Shown: piece after piece, positions 38,170-46,054 of the stretch | How the letters are laid out: the number at the start of each line of letters is the position of its first letter | How positions within the stretch are numbered: position 1 is the first letter of the stretch | NCBI RefSeq assembly: GCF_012034245.1 | Contig: NZ_JAATEO010000002.1 | Span: 62,001-126,000 of the forward strand | Source of the DNA: Micromonospora thermarum | GTDB lineage: Bacteria > Actinomycetota > Actinomycetes > Mycobacteriales > Micromonosporaceae | DNA: 64,000 nucleotides | Reading direction: 5' to 3' | Program-made: the position numbers and the translations under genes | The notes under the pieces: model-generated | Databases searched by the model: none | The model's input: only the letters and a program-made list of their open reading frames with translations | Told to the model about the DNA's origin: nothing

Positions 38170-39800
38170 TCGACCCCCACCAGGAGCGGGTAGTGCGGCT
38201 GGCCACCCGGGTACGCGTGCACCTCGACGAACGGCCAGGCCCGGGTGACGTGGTCGCGCACCGCGTCGGTCAGGCCGGCCGGGGCGTCGGCCCCGGACAG
38301 CAGCGTGACCAGCTCGCCGCCGCCACCGAGCATCCGGTCGACCACGGCGGTGCAGGTGGCCAGCAGGTCCGACCCGATGAGGTGCACCTCCCCGTCGACG
38401 AGGGCGAGCACGTCGCCCGGACGGCAGGGGCCGGCGACGGTCAGCGCCTCCCGGCTGGCGTGGCAGACCTCCGCGTACCGGCAGGCGCCGGCGGCCTCGG
38501 CCATCGCGATGACGTCGTCCTCGAAGCGCCGGCCGGGGTCGCGGACGGCGAGGGCGGCCAGGGCCTGCACCGGCGACCGGGTCGGCACCACGCTGACCTT
38601 CACGCCGAGCCGGTGCGCCTCCTTCGCCGCGTTGCTCGCCACCGCCTGCGTGTTCGGGTCGTTGGGCAGCACCACCACCCACGCGGCGCCGGTCGCGCGG
38701 ATCGCGTCGAGCAGTTCGCCGGTGGACGGGTTGCCGGGCACCACGGTCGCCCCCTCGCCGGCGAACAGCTTCGCGATGCCGGCGCCGGCGGCCACCACCA
38801 CGGCGGCCCGGCCGTCGGGGACCGTCGGCGCCTCGTCCGCTGGGCCGGCCGGGGCCGGCGCGACCTGGTCGGCGAAGCGGGTCACGGTGATCCGATGCGG
38901 GCGGCCGGCGACGACCCCCGCCTCGATCGCCGCGCCGACGTCGTTGACGTGGACGTGCACGTTCCACGTGCCGGCGGACGCGGCGCCATCGCCCACCACC
39001 ACCAGCGAGTCGCCCAGGCCGGCCAGCTCCTCCCGCAGCCGGGTCACCGCCGCCGGCTCGGCGTCGAGCAGGTACTGCACCTCGTACGCGTACGCCTCGG
39101 AGCCGGCCTCGCGGACGCTGGTGGCCGGCGGGCCCACCGGGCGCGGCGCGGACACCGGGTGTTCCGGGCGCTCGCCGGTGACGACCTCGACCAGGGCGTC
39201 GAGCAGCAGGCAGAGGCCCCGGCCGCCGGCGTCGACCACGCCGGCGCGGGCCAGCGCGGGAAGCTGCTCGGGGGTACGGCTCAGCGCGCGGCTCGCCTCG
39301 CCCGCCGCGGCGCGGGCCACCGTGGGCAGGTCGTCGCTGTCCGCGCGCTCGGCCGCCACGGCGGCGGCGGCCACGACCGTGAGCAGCGTCCCCTCCACCG
39401 GGGTGGCGACGGCGGCGTACGCGGCGGTGGCGGCGTCACCCAGCGCCGCGGCCAGCTCGCGACCGCGCACCGCGGGAGCGGCGGCCACCGCGTCGGCGAA
39501 GCCGCGCAGGATCTGCGACAGGATCACCCCGGAGTTGCCCCGGGCGCCGAGCAGGGCGCCCCGGGCCATCAGCCGCAGCGCGTGCCCGTGCGGGGTGGGC
39601 CCGTCGCCGGGCAGCGTGTCCAGATCCATCGCCAGCGCCTGCTGCGCGGAGGTGAGGGTGAGCACCAGGTTGGTGCCGGTGTCGCCGTCGGGCACCGGGT
39701 AGACGTTGAGATCGTCGATCTCGCCCTGGTGCCGCTTCAGCGCGGCCAGCCCGCCCGCGCACCAGCGGCGGACCGCGGCGGCGTCGAGGGTGTCCAGCAC
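38166..39800 (-). CDS. DAK2 domain (YloV/FakA-like) fatty acid kinase-type protein
   Basis: About 544 residues with an N-terminal DAK2 domain (LNVYPVPDGDTGTNL and ARGNSGVILSQIL supply the metal and nucleotide contacts). A middle domain and a C-terminal DegV-partner domain follow. Homologues in firmicutes phosphorylate fatty acids together with a DegV-type FakB protein. No FakB gene is in the window. I chose GTG at 39800 because TAGGCT lies seven bases upstream on the minus strand, the leaderless layout, and homologues begin near this point; longer starts (39824, 39830) are possible. recG follows by overlap. Confidence 0.85.
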   Translation of the reverse strand: MLDTLDAAAVRRWCAGGLAALKRHQGEIDDLNVYPVPDGDTGTNLVLTLTSAQQALAMDLDTLPGDGPTPHGHALRLMARGALLGARGNSGVILSQILRGFADAVAAAPAVRGRELAAALGDAATAAYAAVATPVEGTLLTVVAAAAVAAERADSDDLPTVARAAAGEASRALSRTPEQLPALARAGVVDAGGRGLCLLLDALVEVVTGERPEHPVSAPRPVGPPATSVREAGSEAYAYEVQYLLDAEPAAVTRLREELAGLGDSLVVVGDGAASAGTWNVHVHVNDVGAAIEAGVVAGRPHRITVTRFADQVAPAPAGPADEAPTVPDGRAAVVVAAGAGIAKLFAGEGATVVPGNPSTGELLDAIRATGAAWVVVLPNDPNTQAVASNAAKEAHRLGVKVSVVPTRSPVQALAALAVRDPGRRFEDDVIAMAEAAGACRYAEVCHASREALTVAGPCRPGDVLALVDGEVHLIGSDLLATCTAVVDRMLGGGGELVTLLSGADAPAGLTDAVRDHVTRAWPFVEVHAYPGGQPHYPLLVGVE

Positions 39801-39807
39801 GGCGAGT

Positions 39808-39813
39808 AGCCTA
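39808..39813 (-). promoter_or_regulatory. Leaderless -10 box of the DAK2-recG operon
   Basis: TAGGCT on the minus strand ends seven bases before the GTG start at 39800. Confidence 0.5.
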
Positions 39814-39881
39814 CTGGCGCGCACCGACACGTGCCGGGGTCGCCGGGCGAGGCCCGGCGTGTCCGGCCGCACCGGGGGCGA

Positions 39882-39912
39882 TTGGTCGCCGGGCCGGTGT
39901 ATCGGGTAACCT
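39882..39912 (+). promoter_or_regulatory. Probable rpmB promoter
   Basis: TTGGTC (39882-39887) and TAACCT (39907-39912) are 19 bp apart. A start near 39919 would give a leader of about 58 bases to the GTG at 39977. Confidence 0.45.
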
Positions 39913-39976
39913 GGCCAGGTTGCCCGGGCAGCGCCTGGCGGCGACCTCATGAACGTATCAATCCCAGGAGTATCCC

Positions 39977-40168
39977 GTGGCTAGCGTGTGCGACGTCTGT
40001 GGCAAGGGACCGGGCTTCGGCCACAACGTGTCCCACTCGCACCGGCGGACCAACCGCCGCTGGAACCCGAACATCCAGTCGGTGCGTACCCCGGCCGGTG
40101 GTGGCAACACCAAGAAGATGCAGGTCTGCACCTCCTGCATCAAGGCCGGCAAGGTCACCCGCGCCTGA
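39977..40168 (+). CDS. rpmB: 50S ribosomal protein L28
   Basis: A 63-residue L28. It begins [20 protein letters not shown] and ends with [13 protein letters not shown]. The two CxxC pairs mark the zinc-binding form. GTG at 39977 follows AGGAG. It is a single-gene transcript between its own promoter and a strong terminator. If a cysteine-free paralogue exists elsewhere, it would be the zinc-starvation replacement. Confidence 0.97.
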   Translation: MASVCDVCGKGPGFGHNVSHSHRRTNRRWNPNIQSVRTPAGGGNTKKMQVCTSCIKAGKVTRA

Positions 40169-40188
40169 CGCGGTAACAGCTCGTCATC

Positions 40189-40219
40189 GCCGGCGGGCCC
40201 CCTCGGGGGGCCCGCCGGC
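40189..40219 (+). terminator. rpmB terminator
   Basis: A perfect 14-bp stem (GCCGGCGGGCCCCC) with a 3-base loop is followed by TTT, 20 bp after the rpmB stop. Confidence 0.88.
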
Positions 40220-40240
40220 TTTGCCGTGTCCGCGGCCCGG

Positions 40241-40318
40241 ATCCCCCGCTCTCCCCCGCTCTCCCCCGCTCTCCCCCGCTCTCCCCCGCTCTCCCCGCTC
40301 TCCCCCGCTCTCCCCCGC
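40241..40318. repeat. Ten-base tandem repeat CTCCCCCGCT
   Basis: About seven to eight head-to-tail copies of CTCCCCCGCT, one of them 9 bases long, run directly into the palindromic element that follows. It is non-coding. The single 9-base unit suggests slippage. Confidence 0.85.
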
Positions 40319-40395
40319 GATCTTGCACTTTCGGCCCTCCATATGCGGCTTTCGACCCGCTTCGCCGGGGCACAAAGTGCAAGATCGCGGGAGAG
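40310..40395. repeat. Dispersed GATCTTGCA palindrome element, copy 2
   Basis: The arm GCGATCTTGCACTTT is mirrored exactly at the right end (40374-40388) around a 42-base centre that contains further inverted bases. It shares the outer arm CGATCTTGCACTT with the copy at 33320. It lies between rpmB and a GNAT gene on the opposite strand and may terminate the latter. Confidence 0.75.
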
Positions 40396-40416
40396 GGGGG
40401 CGCGGGGCGGGGAGGG

Positions 40417-40884
40417 TCAGAGGGTTCGGCCGAAGGAGATGCAGCCCGGGGCGTCCTTGTAGAAGCCGAAGTTGGGGATGCGCTCGTAGCCGGACGAGGA
40501 GTAGAGGGCGATCGCCTCGGGCTGCCGGTCGCCGCACTCCAGCACGACCCGCTTGCGGCCCTGCTCACGCGCCGACCGCTCCACCGCCGCCAGCACCGCC
40601 CGGGCCACGCCCCGGCCCCGCGCCTCGGGGGCCACGTACATCCGCTTCAGCTCGGCGATGTCGCCGTCCTCACCGTGGCTGCGCCAGCCGCCGCAGGCGA
40701 CCGGTCGGCCGTCGAGCAAGGCGATGAGGAACGTACCGGCCGGCGGCTCGAACTCGGCCGCGTCCACCGGGGTGTCGTCGCCGCTGCCGCCGTACCGCTG
40801 GCCGAGGTCGGCGAGGGCCGCCCGGATCAGCGCCTGCGACTCGGGCGCGTCGAAGCGGGCGACGTGGATCTCCAGGTTCTGCAC
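40417..40884 (-). CDS. GNAT-family N-acetyltransferase
   Basis: A 155-residue acetyltransferase. Motif A is LKRMYVAPEARGRGVARAVL (about 78-97), containing the Q/RxxGxG/A acetyl-CoA loop. Motif B ends in ALYSSSGYERIPNFG, typical of a subgroup that acts on amino groups of small molecules. The substrate is unknown. GTG at 40884 lacks a ribosome site; TACCCT (40891-40896, minus strand) lies six bases upstream and suggests a leaderless transcript. Confidence 0.87.
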   Translation of the reverse strand: MQNLEIHVARFDAPESQALIRAALADLGQRYGGSGDDTPVDAAEFEPPAGTFLIALLDGRPVACGGWRSHGEDGDIAELKRMYVAPEARGRGVARAVLAAVERSAREQGRKRVVLECGDRQPEAIALYSSSGYERIPNFGFYKDAPGCISFGRTL

Positions 40885-40890
40885 ACGTAA

Positions 40891-40896
40891 AGGGTA
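40891..40896 (-). promoter_or_regulatory. Leaderless -10 box of the GNAT gene
   Basis: TACCCT on the minus strand is six bases before the GTG start. It lies in the short gap after thiL. Confidence 0.45.
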
Positions 40897-40912
40897 CGAC
40901 CGGCGTGAGCCC

Positions 40913-41866
40913 TTACCGGAAGTGGTCCCAGCCGGCGGCGCCCTCCCACGGCCGGCCGTCCACCGTCACGCCGGAGCCGGGTGTGACCTCGCCGACCGGC
41001 CGCCAGCCCTCGGGCAGCGGCACCGCCGGGGGAAAGGTCGCGGCCAGCGCGTGGTCCTCGCCACCGGCCAGCAGCCAGGTGTACGGGTCGACGCCGAGCG
41101 CCTGGGCGGCGTCCCGCATCTGCCGGGGCACCTCGAACGCGTCCCGGCGCACGTCCATGGCCACCCCGCTCGCCCGGGCGACGTGCCCCAGGTCGGCCAG
41201 CAGCCCGTCCGACACGTCGATCATGGCGGTCGCCCCGGCGTCGGCCGCCTGCGGACCGGCCGCGTACGGCACCTCCGGCCGCCGGTACGCCTCGACCAGC
41301 AGCCGGGGGGTCCGGAAGCCCCGGGACAGCACGGTGAGCCCGGCCGCCGCGTACCCGGTGCGGCCGGCGAGGGCCACCACGTCCCCGGGCCGGGCCCCCG
41401 CCCGCGTCACCGGCGCCCGGCCGCCGAGATCGCCGAGCGCGGTCACCGCGATGGTCAAAGTCGGACTCGACGACATGTCGCCGCCCACCACGCTGGCGCC
41501 CACCGTGGCCGCCTCGGCGGCCAGCCCGTCGGCCAGTTCCTCCGCCCACGCGATCGCGAGGTCCGCCGGCATGCAGAGGGCGACCAGCAGGGCGGTGGGC
41601 CGCGCGCCCATGGCCGCCACGTCGGCCAGGTTCGCCGCCGCCGCCCGGTGGCCGATGTCACGCGCGCCGGACCAGTCCCGCCGGAAGTGCCGCCCCTCCA
41701 CCAGCACGTCTGTCGAGGCGACGACGCGGGCGTCCGAGGCGGCCACCACCGCCGCGTCGTCCCCGGGACCGAGCAGAACCGTCGATCCGTACGACAACCG
41801 GGCGGTCACCCGGTCGATCAGACCGAACTCCCCCACCCCCACGACGCTCGTGCCGTGCTCGCTCAC
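40913..41866 (-). CDS. thiL: Thiamine-monophosphate kinase
   Basis: A 317-residue ThiL that phosphorylates thiamine monophosphate to the active cofactor TPP. GVGEFGLIDRV near the N-terminus, GPGDDAAVV (about 33-41), STDVLVEGRHF and the Mg-binding MIDVSDGLLADL match the family. GTG at 41866 has AAGGAG upstream. It diverges from a RAM-domain gene; the 97-bp gap would contain both promoters. Confidence 0.95.
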   Translation of the reverse strand: MSEHGTSVVGVGEFGLIDRVTARLSYGSTVLLGPGDDAAVVAASDARVVASTDVLVEGRHFRRDWSGARDIGHRAAAANLADVAAMGARPTALLVALCMPADLAIAWAEELADGLAAEAATVGASVVGGDMSSSPTLTIAVTALGDLGGRAPVTRAGARPGDVVALAGRTGYAAAGLTVLSRGFRTPRLLVEAYRRPEVPYAAGPQAADAGATAMIDVSDGLLADLGHVARASGVAMDVRRDAFEVPRQMRDAAQALGVDPYTWLLAGGEDHALAATFPPAVPLPEGWRPVGEVTPGSGVTVDGRPWEGAAGWDHFR

Positions 41867-41963
41867 CGCTTCTCCTTGACCACCGATCGGGATCAGACCT
41901 GGTCCGTAAGGTACTTTCTCCCTTCGGGCCGCTCACGCAGCGGCGACGGACGGAGGTCTAGTC

Positions 41964-42197
41964 GTGGTTCAGGCATACATCCTCATCCAGACAGAGGTCG
42001 GCCGGGCGCGTGACGTGGCCGGTGAGATCGCGGACATCCCCGGCGTGGTACGCGTGGACGCCGTCACCGGGCCCTACGACGTGGTGGTCCTCACCGAGGC
42101 GAACACCGTCGACGAGCTCGGCAAACTCATCGTCAGCAAGGTGCAGATGGTACCCGGCATCACCCGCACCCTCACGTGTTCGGTGGTGCGCCTGTAA
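41964..42197 (+). CDS. Lrp/AsnC ligand-binding (RAM) domain protein without HTH
   Basis: A 77-residue protein consisting only of the RAM domain of Lrp/AsnC regulators (VQAYILIQTEVGRARDVAGE to the C-terminal TRTLTCSVVRL). Stand-alone RAM proteins form oligomers and are thought to sense amino acids; this one has no DNA-binding part. GTG at 41964 follows GGAGG. The next gene starts on the very next base after the stop. Confidence 0.88.
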   Translation: MVQAYILIQTEVGRARDVAGEIADIPGVVRVDAVTGPYDVVVLTEANTVDELGKLIVSKVQMVPGITRTLTCSVVRL

Positions 42198-42836
42198 GTG
42201 GACAAGATGACCGACTCCTCCGTGACCGACGCCACCCGCGACGAGACGAGCGAGCCCGCCGCGACTCCGGGCCGCGACCGGTCCACCCGCGGCGCCGCCC
42301 TGATCGCGACGGCGATCGCGCTCCCGGTGACCGTGCTGGTGGGCGCGCTGGCGTTCGCCCAGCTCGCGCCGGACGAGCCGGCGGCTGAGCCCACCCCGTC
42401 GGCGACGGCACCCCGGGCGCAGTCCACCGCGCCGGTCGAGATGGCCGCCCCGCCCCTGGCCGAGCGGCCCGCCACGGTCTGCCGCGCTCTGCTCTCCCAG
42501 CTTCCGCCGACCATCCAGGACCTGTCGCAGCGTCCGGTCACCGCGGGCGCCGAGCAGAACGCCGCGTACGGCGACCCGGCGCTCACCGTCGCCTGCGGCG
42601 GCGCCGAGCCGACCGTGGGCGCCACCGACGACGTCTGGCTGGTCAACAAGGTCTGCTGGCACGGGCGGCAGGAGAGCGACGCCACCGTGCTGACCACGCT
42701 GGACCGGGAGACCGCGGTGACGGTCCGGGTGCCGCGGGCGTACGAGCAGCCGCTGCAGTGGCTCTCCCCCATCTCCGACACGATCGTCGCCTCGGTGCCG
42801 TCGGCCGGCCCCGCCCCGACGGGCTGCCAGGGCTGA
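42198..42836 (+). CDS. DUF3515 family membrane-anchored protein
   Basis: A 212-residue protein with one N-terminal membrane helix (about 33-53), a Pro/Ala linker and an extracytoplasmic DUF3515 domain. Cysteines at about 95, 132 and 152 and 210 could form disulfides, and a VCW motif lies near 151-153. The function is unknown. The gene is conserved beside thiL and ddl in actinobacteria. GTG at 42198 abuts the previous stop; ATG 42207 is an alternative. Confidence 0.82.
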   Translation: MDKMTDSSVTDATRDETSEPAATPGRDRSTRGAALIATAIALPVTVLVGALAFAQLAPDEPAAEPTPSATAPRAQSTAPVEMAAPPLAERPATVCRALLSQLPPTIQDLSQRPVTAGAEQNAAYGDPALTVACGGAEPTVGATDDVWLVNKVCWHGRQESDATVLTTLDRETAVTVRVPRAYEQPLQWLSPISDTIVASVPSAGPAPTGCQG

Positions 42837-42883
42837 CTCGCGCGTTCGTCGCGCCGCCCGCCCTCGAAGGGCGCAGATTCACG

Positions 42884-42920
42884 GAAAGAGTGGCTCCCGC
42901 GTCGCGGGGGCCACTCTTTC
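42884..42920. terminator. Bidirectional terminator between DUF3515 gene and ddl
   Basis: GAAAGAGTGGC (42884-42894) pairs with 42910-42920, and the stem continues inwards as CCCGC/GCGGG with one T-G pair, 17 bp in all, around a 3-base loop. It is flanked by A-rich and T-rich ends and works for either strand. Confidence 0.88.
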
Positions 42921-42949
42921 GCTGCAGGTGCGCGGATCCCGGGTCGGCC

Positions 42950-44056
42950 TCAGTGCAGGCCGACGCCGCGGTGGAGGGCGGAGCGGATGAGGCGGTTGAC
43001 GAGCTTCGGGTACTCCAGCCCGGAGGCCGCCCACATGCGCGGGAACATCGACGACGGCGTGAAGCCGGGCATCGTGTTGATCTCGTTGAGGTAGACGTCG
43101 AGCTCCGGGGTGACGAAGAAGTCCACCCGGGCCAGGCCGGCACAGTCGATCGCGGTGAACGCGCGGACCGCGTACTCCTGGATCTGGCGGGTCACCCGCT
43201 CCGGCAGGCCGGCCGGGATGTCGTACTCGCAGGCGACGTCCGCGTCGACGTACTTCGCCTCGAAGTCGTAGAAGTCGTAGTCGCCGACCACCCGGACCTC
43301 GGCGAGCACGGACGCCTCCGGTACGCCACCGGCCTCGCCCTCCAGCACGCCGCACTCGATCTCCCGGCCGACGATCGCCCCCTCGACGAGCACCTTGGGG
43401 TCGATCTGGCGGGCGGTGGCGACCGCGTCGTCCAGCTCCGCCCAGTCGCTGACCTTCGTGATGCCGAAGGACGAGCCGGCCCGCGAGGGCTTGACGAAGA
43501 CAGGCAGGCCGAGGTGCCGCTTGTCCTCCTCGCTCAGCGTCATGCCACTGCGGAGCACCACGTACGGGCCGACCGGGATGCCCTCGGCGGCGCAGAGCTT
43601 CTTGGTGAACTCCTTGTCCATCGCGGCGGCGGAGGCGAACACGTTCGCCCCGACGTACGGGATGCCGGCCATCTCCAGCATCCCCTGGATGGTTCCGTCC
43701 TCGCCGTACGCGCCGTGCAGCACCGGGAAGACCACGTCCACGTCGGCGAGCGCCCGGGGGCCCTCGGCCGGGTCGAGCACCATCAGCCCGTTGCCGGTCG
43801 GGTCGGCGCGCAGCACGATGTCGGTGCCGGACTCCGCGGTGATCTCCGGCAGCCGCCGGGCGTTGATCGCGAGCTGGCCCGGGTCGCCGCTGGTCAGGAC
43901 CCACTGGCCGGCACGGGTGATGCCCACCGGCACGACCTCGTACTCGTCGGGGTCGAGCGCCGCGAGCACGCTGCCCGCGCTGACGCAGGAGATGCCGTGC
44001 TCGGGACTGCGGCCGCCGAAGACGATCGCCACGCGGGTCCTGCCTGGGGTGGTCAT
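42950..44056 (-). CDS. ddl: D-alanine--D-alanine ligase
   Basis: A 368-residue ATP-grasp ligase that makes the D-Ala-D-Ala dipeptide of peptidoglycan. [11 protein letters not shown] (about 13-23), [17 protein letters not shown] and the C-terminal [17 protein letters not shown] motif hold the substrate and Mg sites. The Tyr/Phe position that decides D-Ala versus D-Lac lies in the LHGAYGEDG region and reads Y, as for ordinary D-Ala ligases. ATG at 44056. It diverges from the TPR-AAA gene. Confidence 0.96.
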   Translation of the reverse strand: MTTPGRTRVAIVFGGRSPEHGISCVSAGSVLAALDPDEYEVVPVGITRAGQWVLTSGDPGQLAINARRLPEITAESGTDIVLRADPTGNGLMVLDPAEGPRALADVDVVFPVLHGAYGEDGTIQGMLEMAGIPYVGANVFASAAAMDKEFTKKLCAAEGIPVGPYVVLRSGMTLSEEDKRHLGLPVFVKPSRAGSSFGITKVSDWAELDDAVATARQIDPKVLVEGAIVGREIECGVLEGEAGGVPEASVLAEVRVVGDYDFYDFEAKYVDADVACEYDIPAGLPERVTRQIQEYAVRAFTAIDCAGLARVDFFVTPELDVYLNEINTMPGFTPSSMFPRMWAASGLEYPKLVNRLIRSALHRGVGLH

Positions 44057-44228
44057 CGGCCCTCACCTCTTCGTACGCGACTCGCGCTCACCCGGTTGAC
44101 CTTACTGTGCGTGGCGAGTGCCGGCGGCCGATACCCGGGCAGAGGTCGGCAGGGTCAGCAACCGGTCGATCGGCGATACACGGTGCGTAATCGGACCTGC
44201 GGGACCACCGGAGCCGGCGTCCGCCCGT

Positions 44229-44234
44229 TACGCT
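44229..44234 (+). promoter_or_regulatory. Possible -10 box of the TPR-AAA gene
   Basis: TACGCT lies nine bases before the ATG at 44244, so the transcript would be leaderless or nearly so. Confidence 0.4.
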
Positions 44235-44243
44235 GCTCGTCCT

Positions 44244-45509
44244 ATGAGCTCCGACGCCCTCATCGACTCGCTCTCGGCGGCCCTGGACGCCCGCCCGGAG
44301 GACCTGCCGCTCCGCCTGCACCTCGCCACGCTGCTGCTGGACGCCGGCCGGAGCGGTGAGGCGATCGCCCAGATCGGCCAGGCGCTGGCCCGCGACCCGG
44401 GCAGCGACGAGGCACAGGCCCTCATGCAGCGGGCGCTCACGGGCTCCGTACCCCCGTCGCCGGCACCGACCCCGGCGGCCCCGCAGCCGCCGGCGCAGCG
44501 GGCCGGGGACGCGGCCGGCGCGACGGCGGACCCGCTCGCGGCCTACGAGCAGGAGCTGGCGGACGTGGTGCCGCCGCGCTTCGCCCGTGCGGGCGACGAG
44601 CCGGAGCCGGTGGCCGGGGACGCCGACCGGATCTACGACGTGGAGGTCTCCGGGATCCGGCTGGCCGACGTCGGTGGCATGACGGCGGTCAAGGAGCGGC
44701 TGGAGCTGGCCTTCCTCGGCCCGCTGCGCAACCCGCAGCTGCGCAGGATGTACGGCAAGAGCCTGCGCGGCGGCCTGATGCTCTACGGGCCGCCCGGCTG
44801 CGGGAAGACGTTCCTCGCCCGGGCGGTCGCCGGTGAGATGGGCGCCAAGTTCATCTCGCTGTCCATCGTGGACGTGCTCGACATGTGGATGGGCAACTCG
44901 GAACGCAACCTGCACGAGCTGTTCGAGGCGGCCCGCCGCAACGCCCCCTGCGTGCTCTTCCTCGACGAGGTCGACGCGCTCGGCCACAAGCGCTCCCAGG
45001 TCAGCTCCAGCTCCATGCGGACGCTGGGCAACCAGCTCCTGGCCGAGCTGGACGGCATGGAGGGCAGCAACGAGGGCGTCTTCGTGCTGGCCGCCACCAA
45101 CACGCCGTGGGACGTGGACCCGGCGCTGCGCCGTCCCGGGCGGCTGGACCGGGTGGTGCTGGTGCTCCCGCCGGACGCCGAGGCCCGGCGGTCCATCCTG
45201 GAGTACCACCTGCGGGAGCGCCCGATCGCCGGCATCGACCTGCGCAAGGTGGTCGGCGCAACGGAGGACTTCTCCGGCGCCGACCTCGCCCACCTCTGCG
45301 AGACGGCCGCCGAGTTCGCGATGGCCGACTCGGTGCGGACCGGTGAGGTGCGGATGATCGAGCAGCGCGACCTGGACCGGGCGCTCAAGGAGGTCCGGCC
45401 GTCGACGCGGCCGTGGATGGCGACCGCCCGCAACGTGGCGATGTTCGCGAACGAGGGTGGCGTCTACGACGACCTGGTCGCGTACCTGAAGAAGCGCAAG
45501 ATGCTCTGA
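44244..45509 (+). CDS. TPR-AAA+ ATPase
   Basis: A 421-residue protein. Residues 1-65 form one or two TPR-like helix pairs (LRLHLATLLLDAGRSGEAIA). A Pro/Ala linker follows (66-100), then a single classic AAA domain. Walker A is GPPGCGKT (182-189), Walker B VLFLDE (237-242), and the arginine finger is in RRPGRLDR near 296-303. The pore-loop position reads MWMGNSE. AAA proteins of this class unfold or remodel protein partners. The closest similarity that I see is to FtsH/Cdc48-type AAA domains, but there is no protease or membrane segment. The function is unknown. Confidence 0.85.
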   Translation: MSSDALIDSLSAALDARPEDLPLRLHLATLLLDAGRSGEAIAQIGQALARDPGSDEAQALMQRALTGSVPPSPAPTPAAPQPPAQRAGDAAGATADPLAAYEQELADVVPPRFARAGDEPEPVAGDADRIYDVEVSGIRLADVGGMTAVKERLELAFLGPLRNPQLRRMYGKSLRGGLMLYGPPGCGKTFLARAVAGEMGAKFISLSIVDVLDMWMGNSERNLHELFEAARRNAPCVLFLDEVDALGHKRSQVSSSSMRTLGNQLLAELDGMEGSNEGVFVLAATNTPWDVDPALRRPGRLDRVVLVLPPDAEARRSILEYHLRERPIAGIDLRKVVGATEDFSGADLAHLCETAAEFAMADSVRTGEVRMIEQRDLDRALKEVRPSTRPWMATARNVAMFANEGGVYDDLVAYLKKRKML

Positions 45510-45524
45510 GCGGCGCCGTGGGGA

Positions 45525-45557
45525 CGGCCCGGCGGGTTCCGGCAACCCGCCGGGCCG
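45525..45557. terminator. Bidirectional hairpin after the TPR-AAA gene
   Basis: CGGCCCGGCGGGTT pairs perfectly over 14 bp with 45544-45557 around a 5-base loop, between convergent stops. Confidence 0.85.
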
Positions 45558-45561
45558 CCGT

Positions 45562-45825
45562 CTATCCGCGGGCGTGCCGCCGGCCGATGGCGATCACCTT
45601 GACCCGCTGCCGGCCCGCCCGCACCATGCCCAGCGCCATGAAGGCCCCCGCGATCCGGTCGGCCGCCTCGCGGCTGCTCGCGCTCACCACCTGACGCCGC
45701 CGCTCCGGGCTGTTGCGCTCGTCGCGGTAGCCGTCGTCGGGACGCACGTCGGTGAGCACGACCAGGAACCGGGTCAGCGCCGCGCCGTTGGCGCGCTCGG
45801 GTCGGGGCTGCTGGGCAGTACGCAC
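45562..45825 (-). CDS. Conserved hypothetical protein (87 aa)
   Basis: A small basic protein. The middle reads TRFLVVLTDVRPDDGYRDER and the C-terminal half is rich in Ala, Arg and Val (REAADRIAGAFMALGMVRAG). I recognise no family. I chose GTG at 45825, with AAGGGA eight bases upstream. A reading to 45942 adds Arg/Pro residues with no ribosome site. It diverges from the XRE regulator across about 230 bp that should hold both promoters. Confidence 0.6.
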   Translation of the reverse strand: MRTAQQPRPERANGAALTRFLVVLTDVRPDDGYRDERNSPERRRQVVSASSREAADRIAGAFMALGMVRAGRQRVKVIAIGRRHARG

Positions 45826-46054
45826 GTCGAGTCCCTTCGGCTGGCGGGCCACCGGGCGTGGCACGCGGCGATCGGGTACGGGGGAGAAACCCGATCGCCG
45901 CGCGCCCCATCCCCTCCGGTCACTCACCGCCGCCGTCGCCACGACAACCGCCGGTGAGGACTTGATGACAGAGTGGCATCACGACGGCCATGAATGCAAC
46001 TCTCACCCGCGTTCTCTCATGTACAGCTTCCCGGAGATGTGCGAGGATCGATAC

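Noticed and set aside
38170..38967. Extra 266 codons before RecG
   Set aside because: The frame overlaps the DAK2 gene and is Arg/Gly-rich. ATG at 38169 with ATGA overlap fits the RecG N-terminus.
40241..40318. CTCCCCCGCT array as a CRISPR
   Set aside because: Units are 10 bases, contiguous and lack unique spacers, and no cas genes are near.
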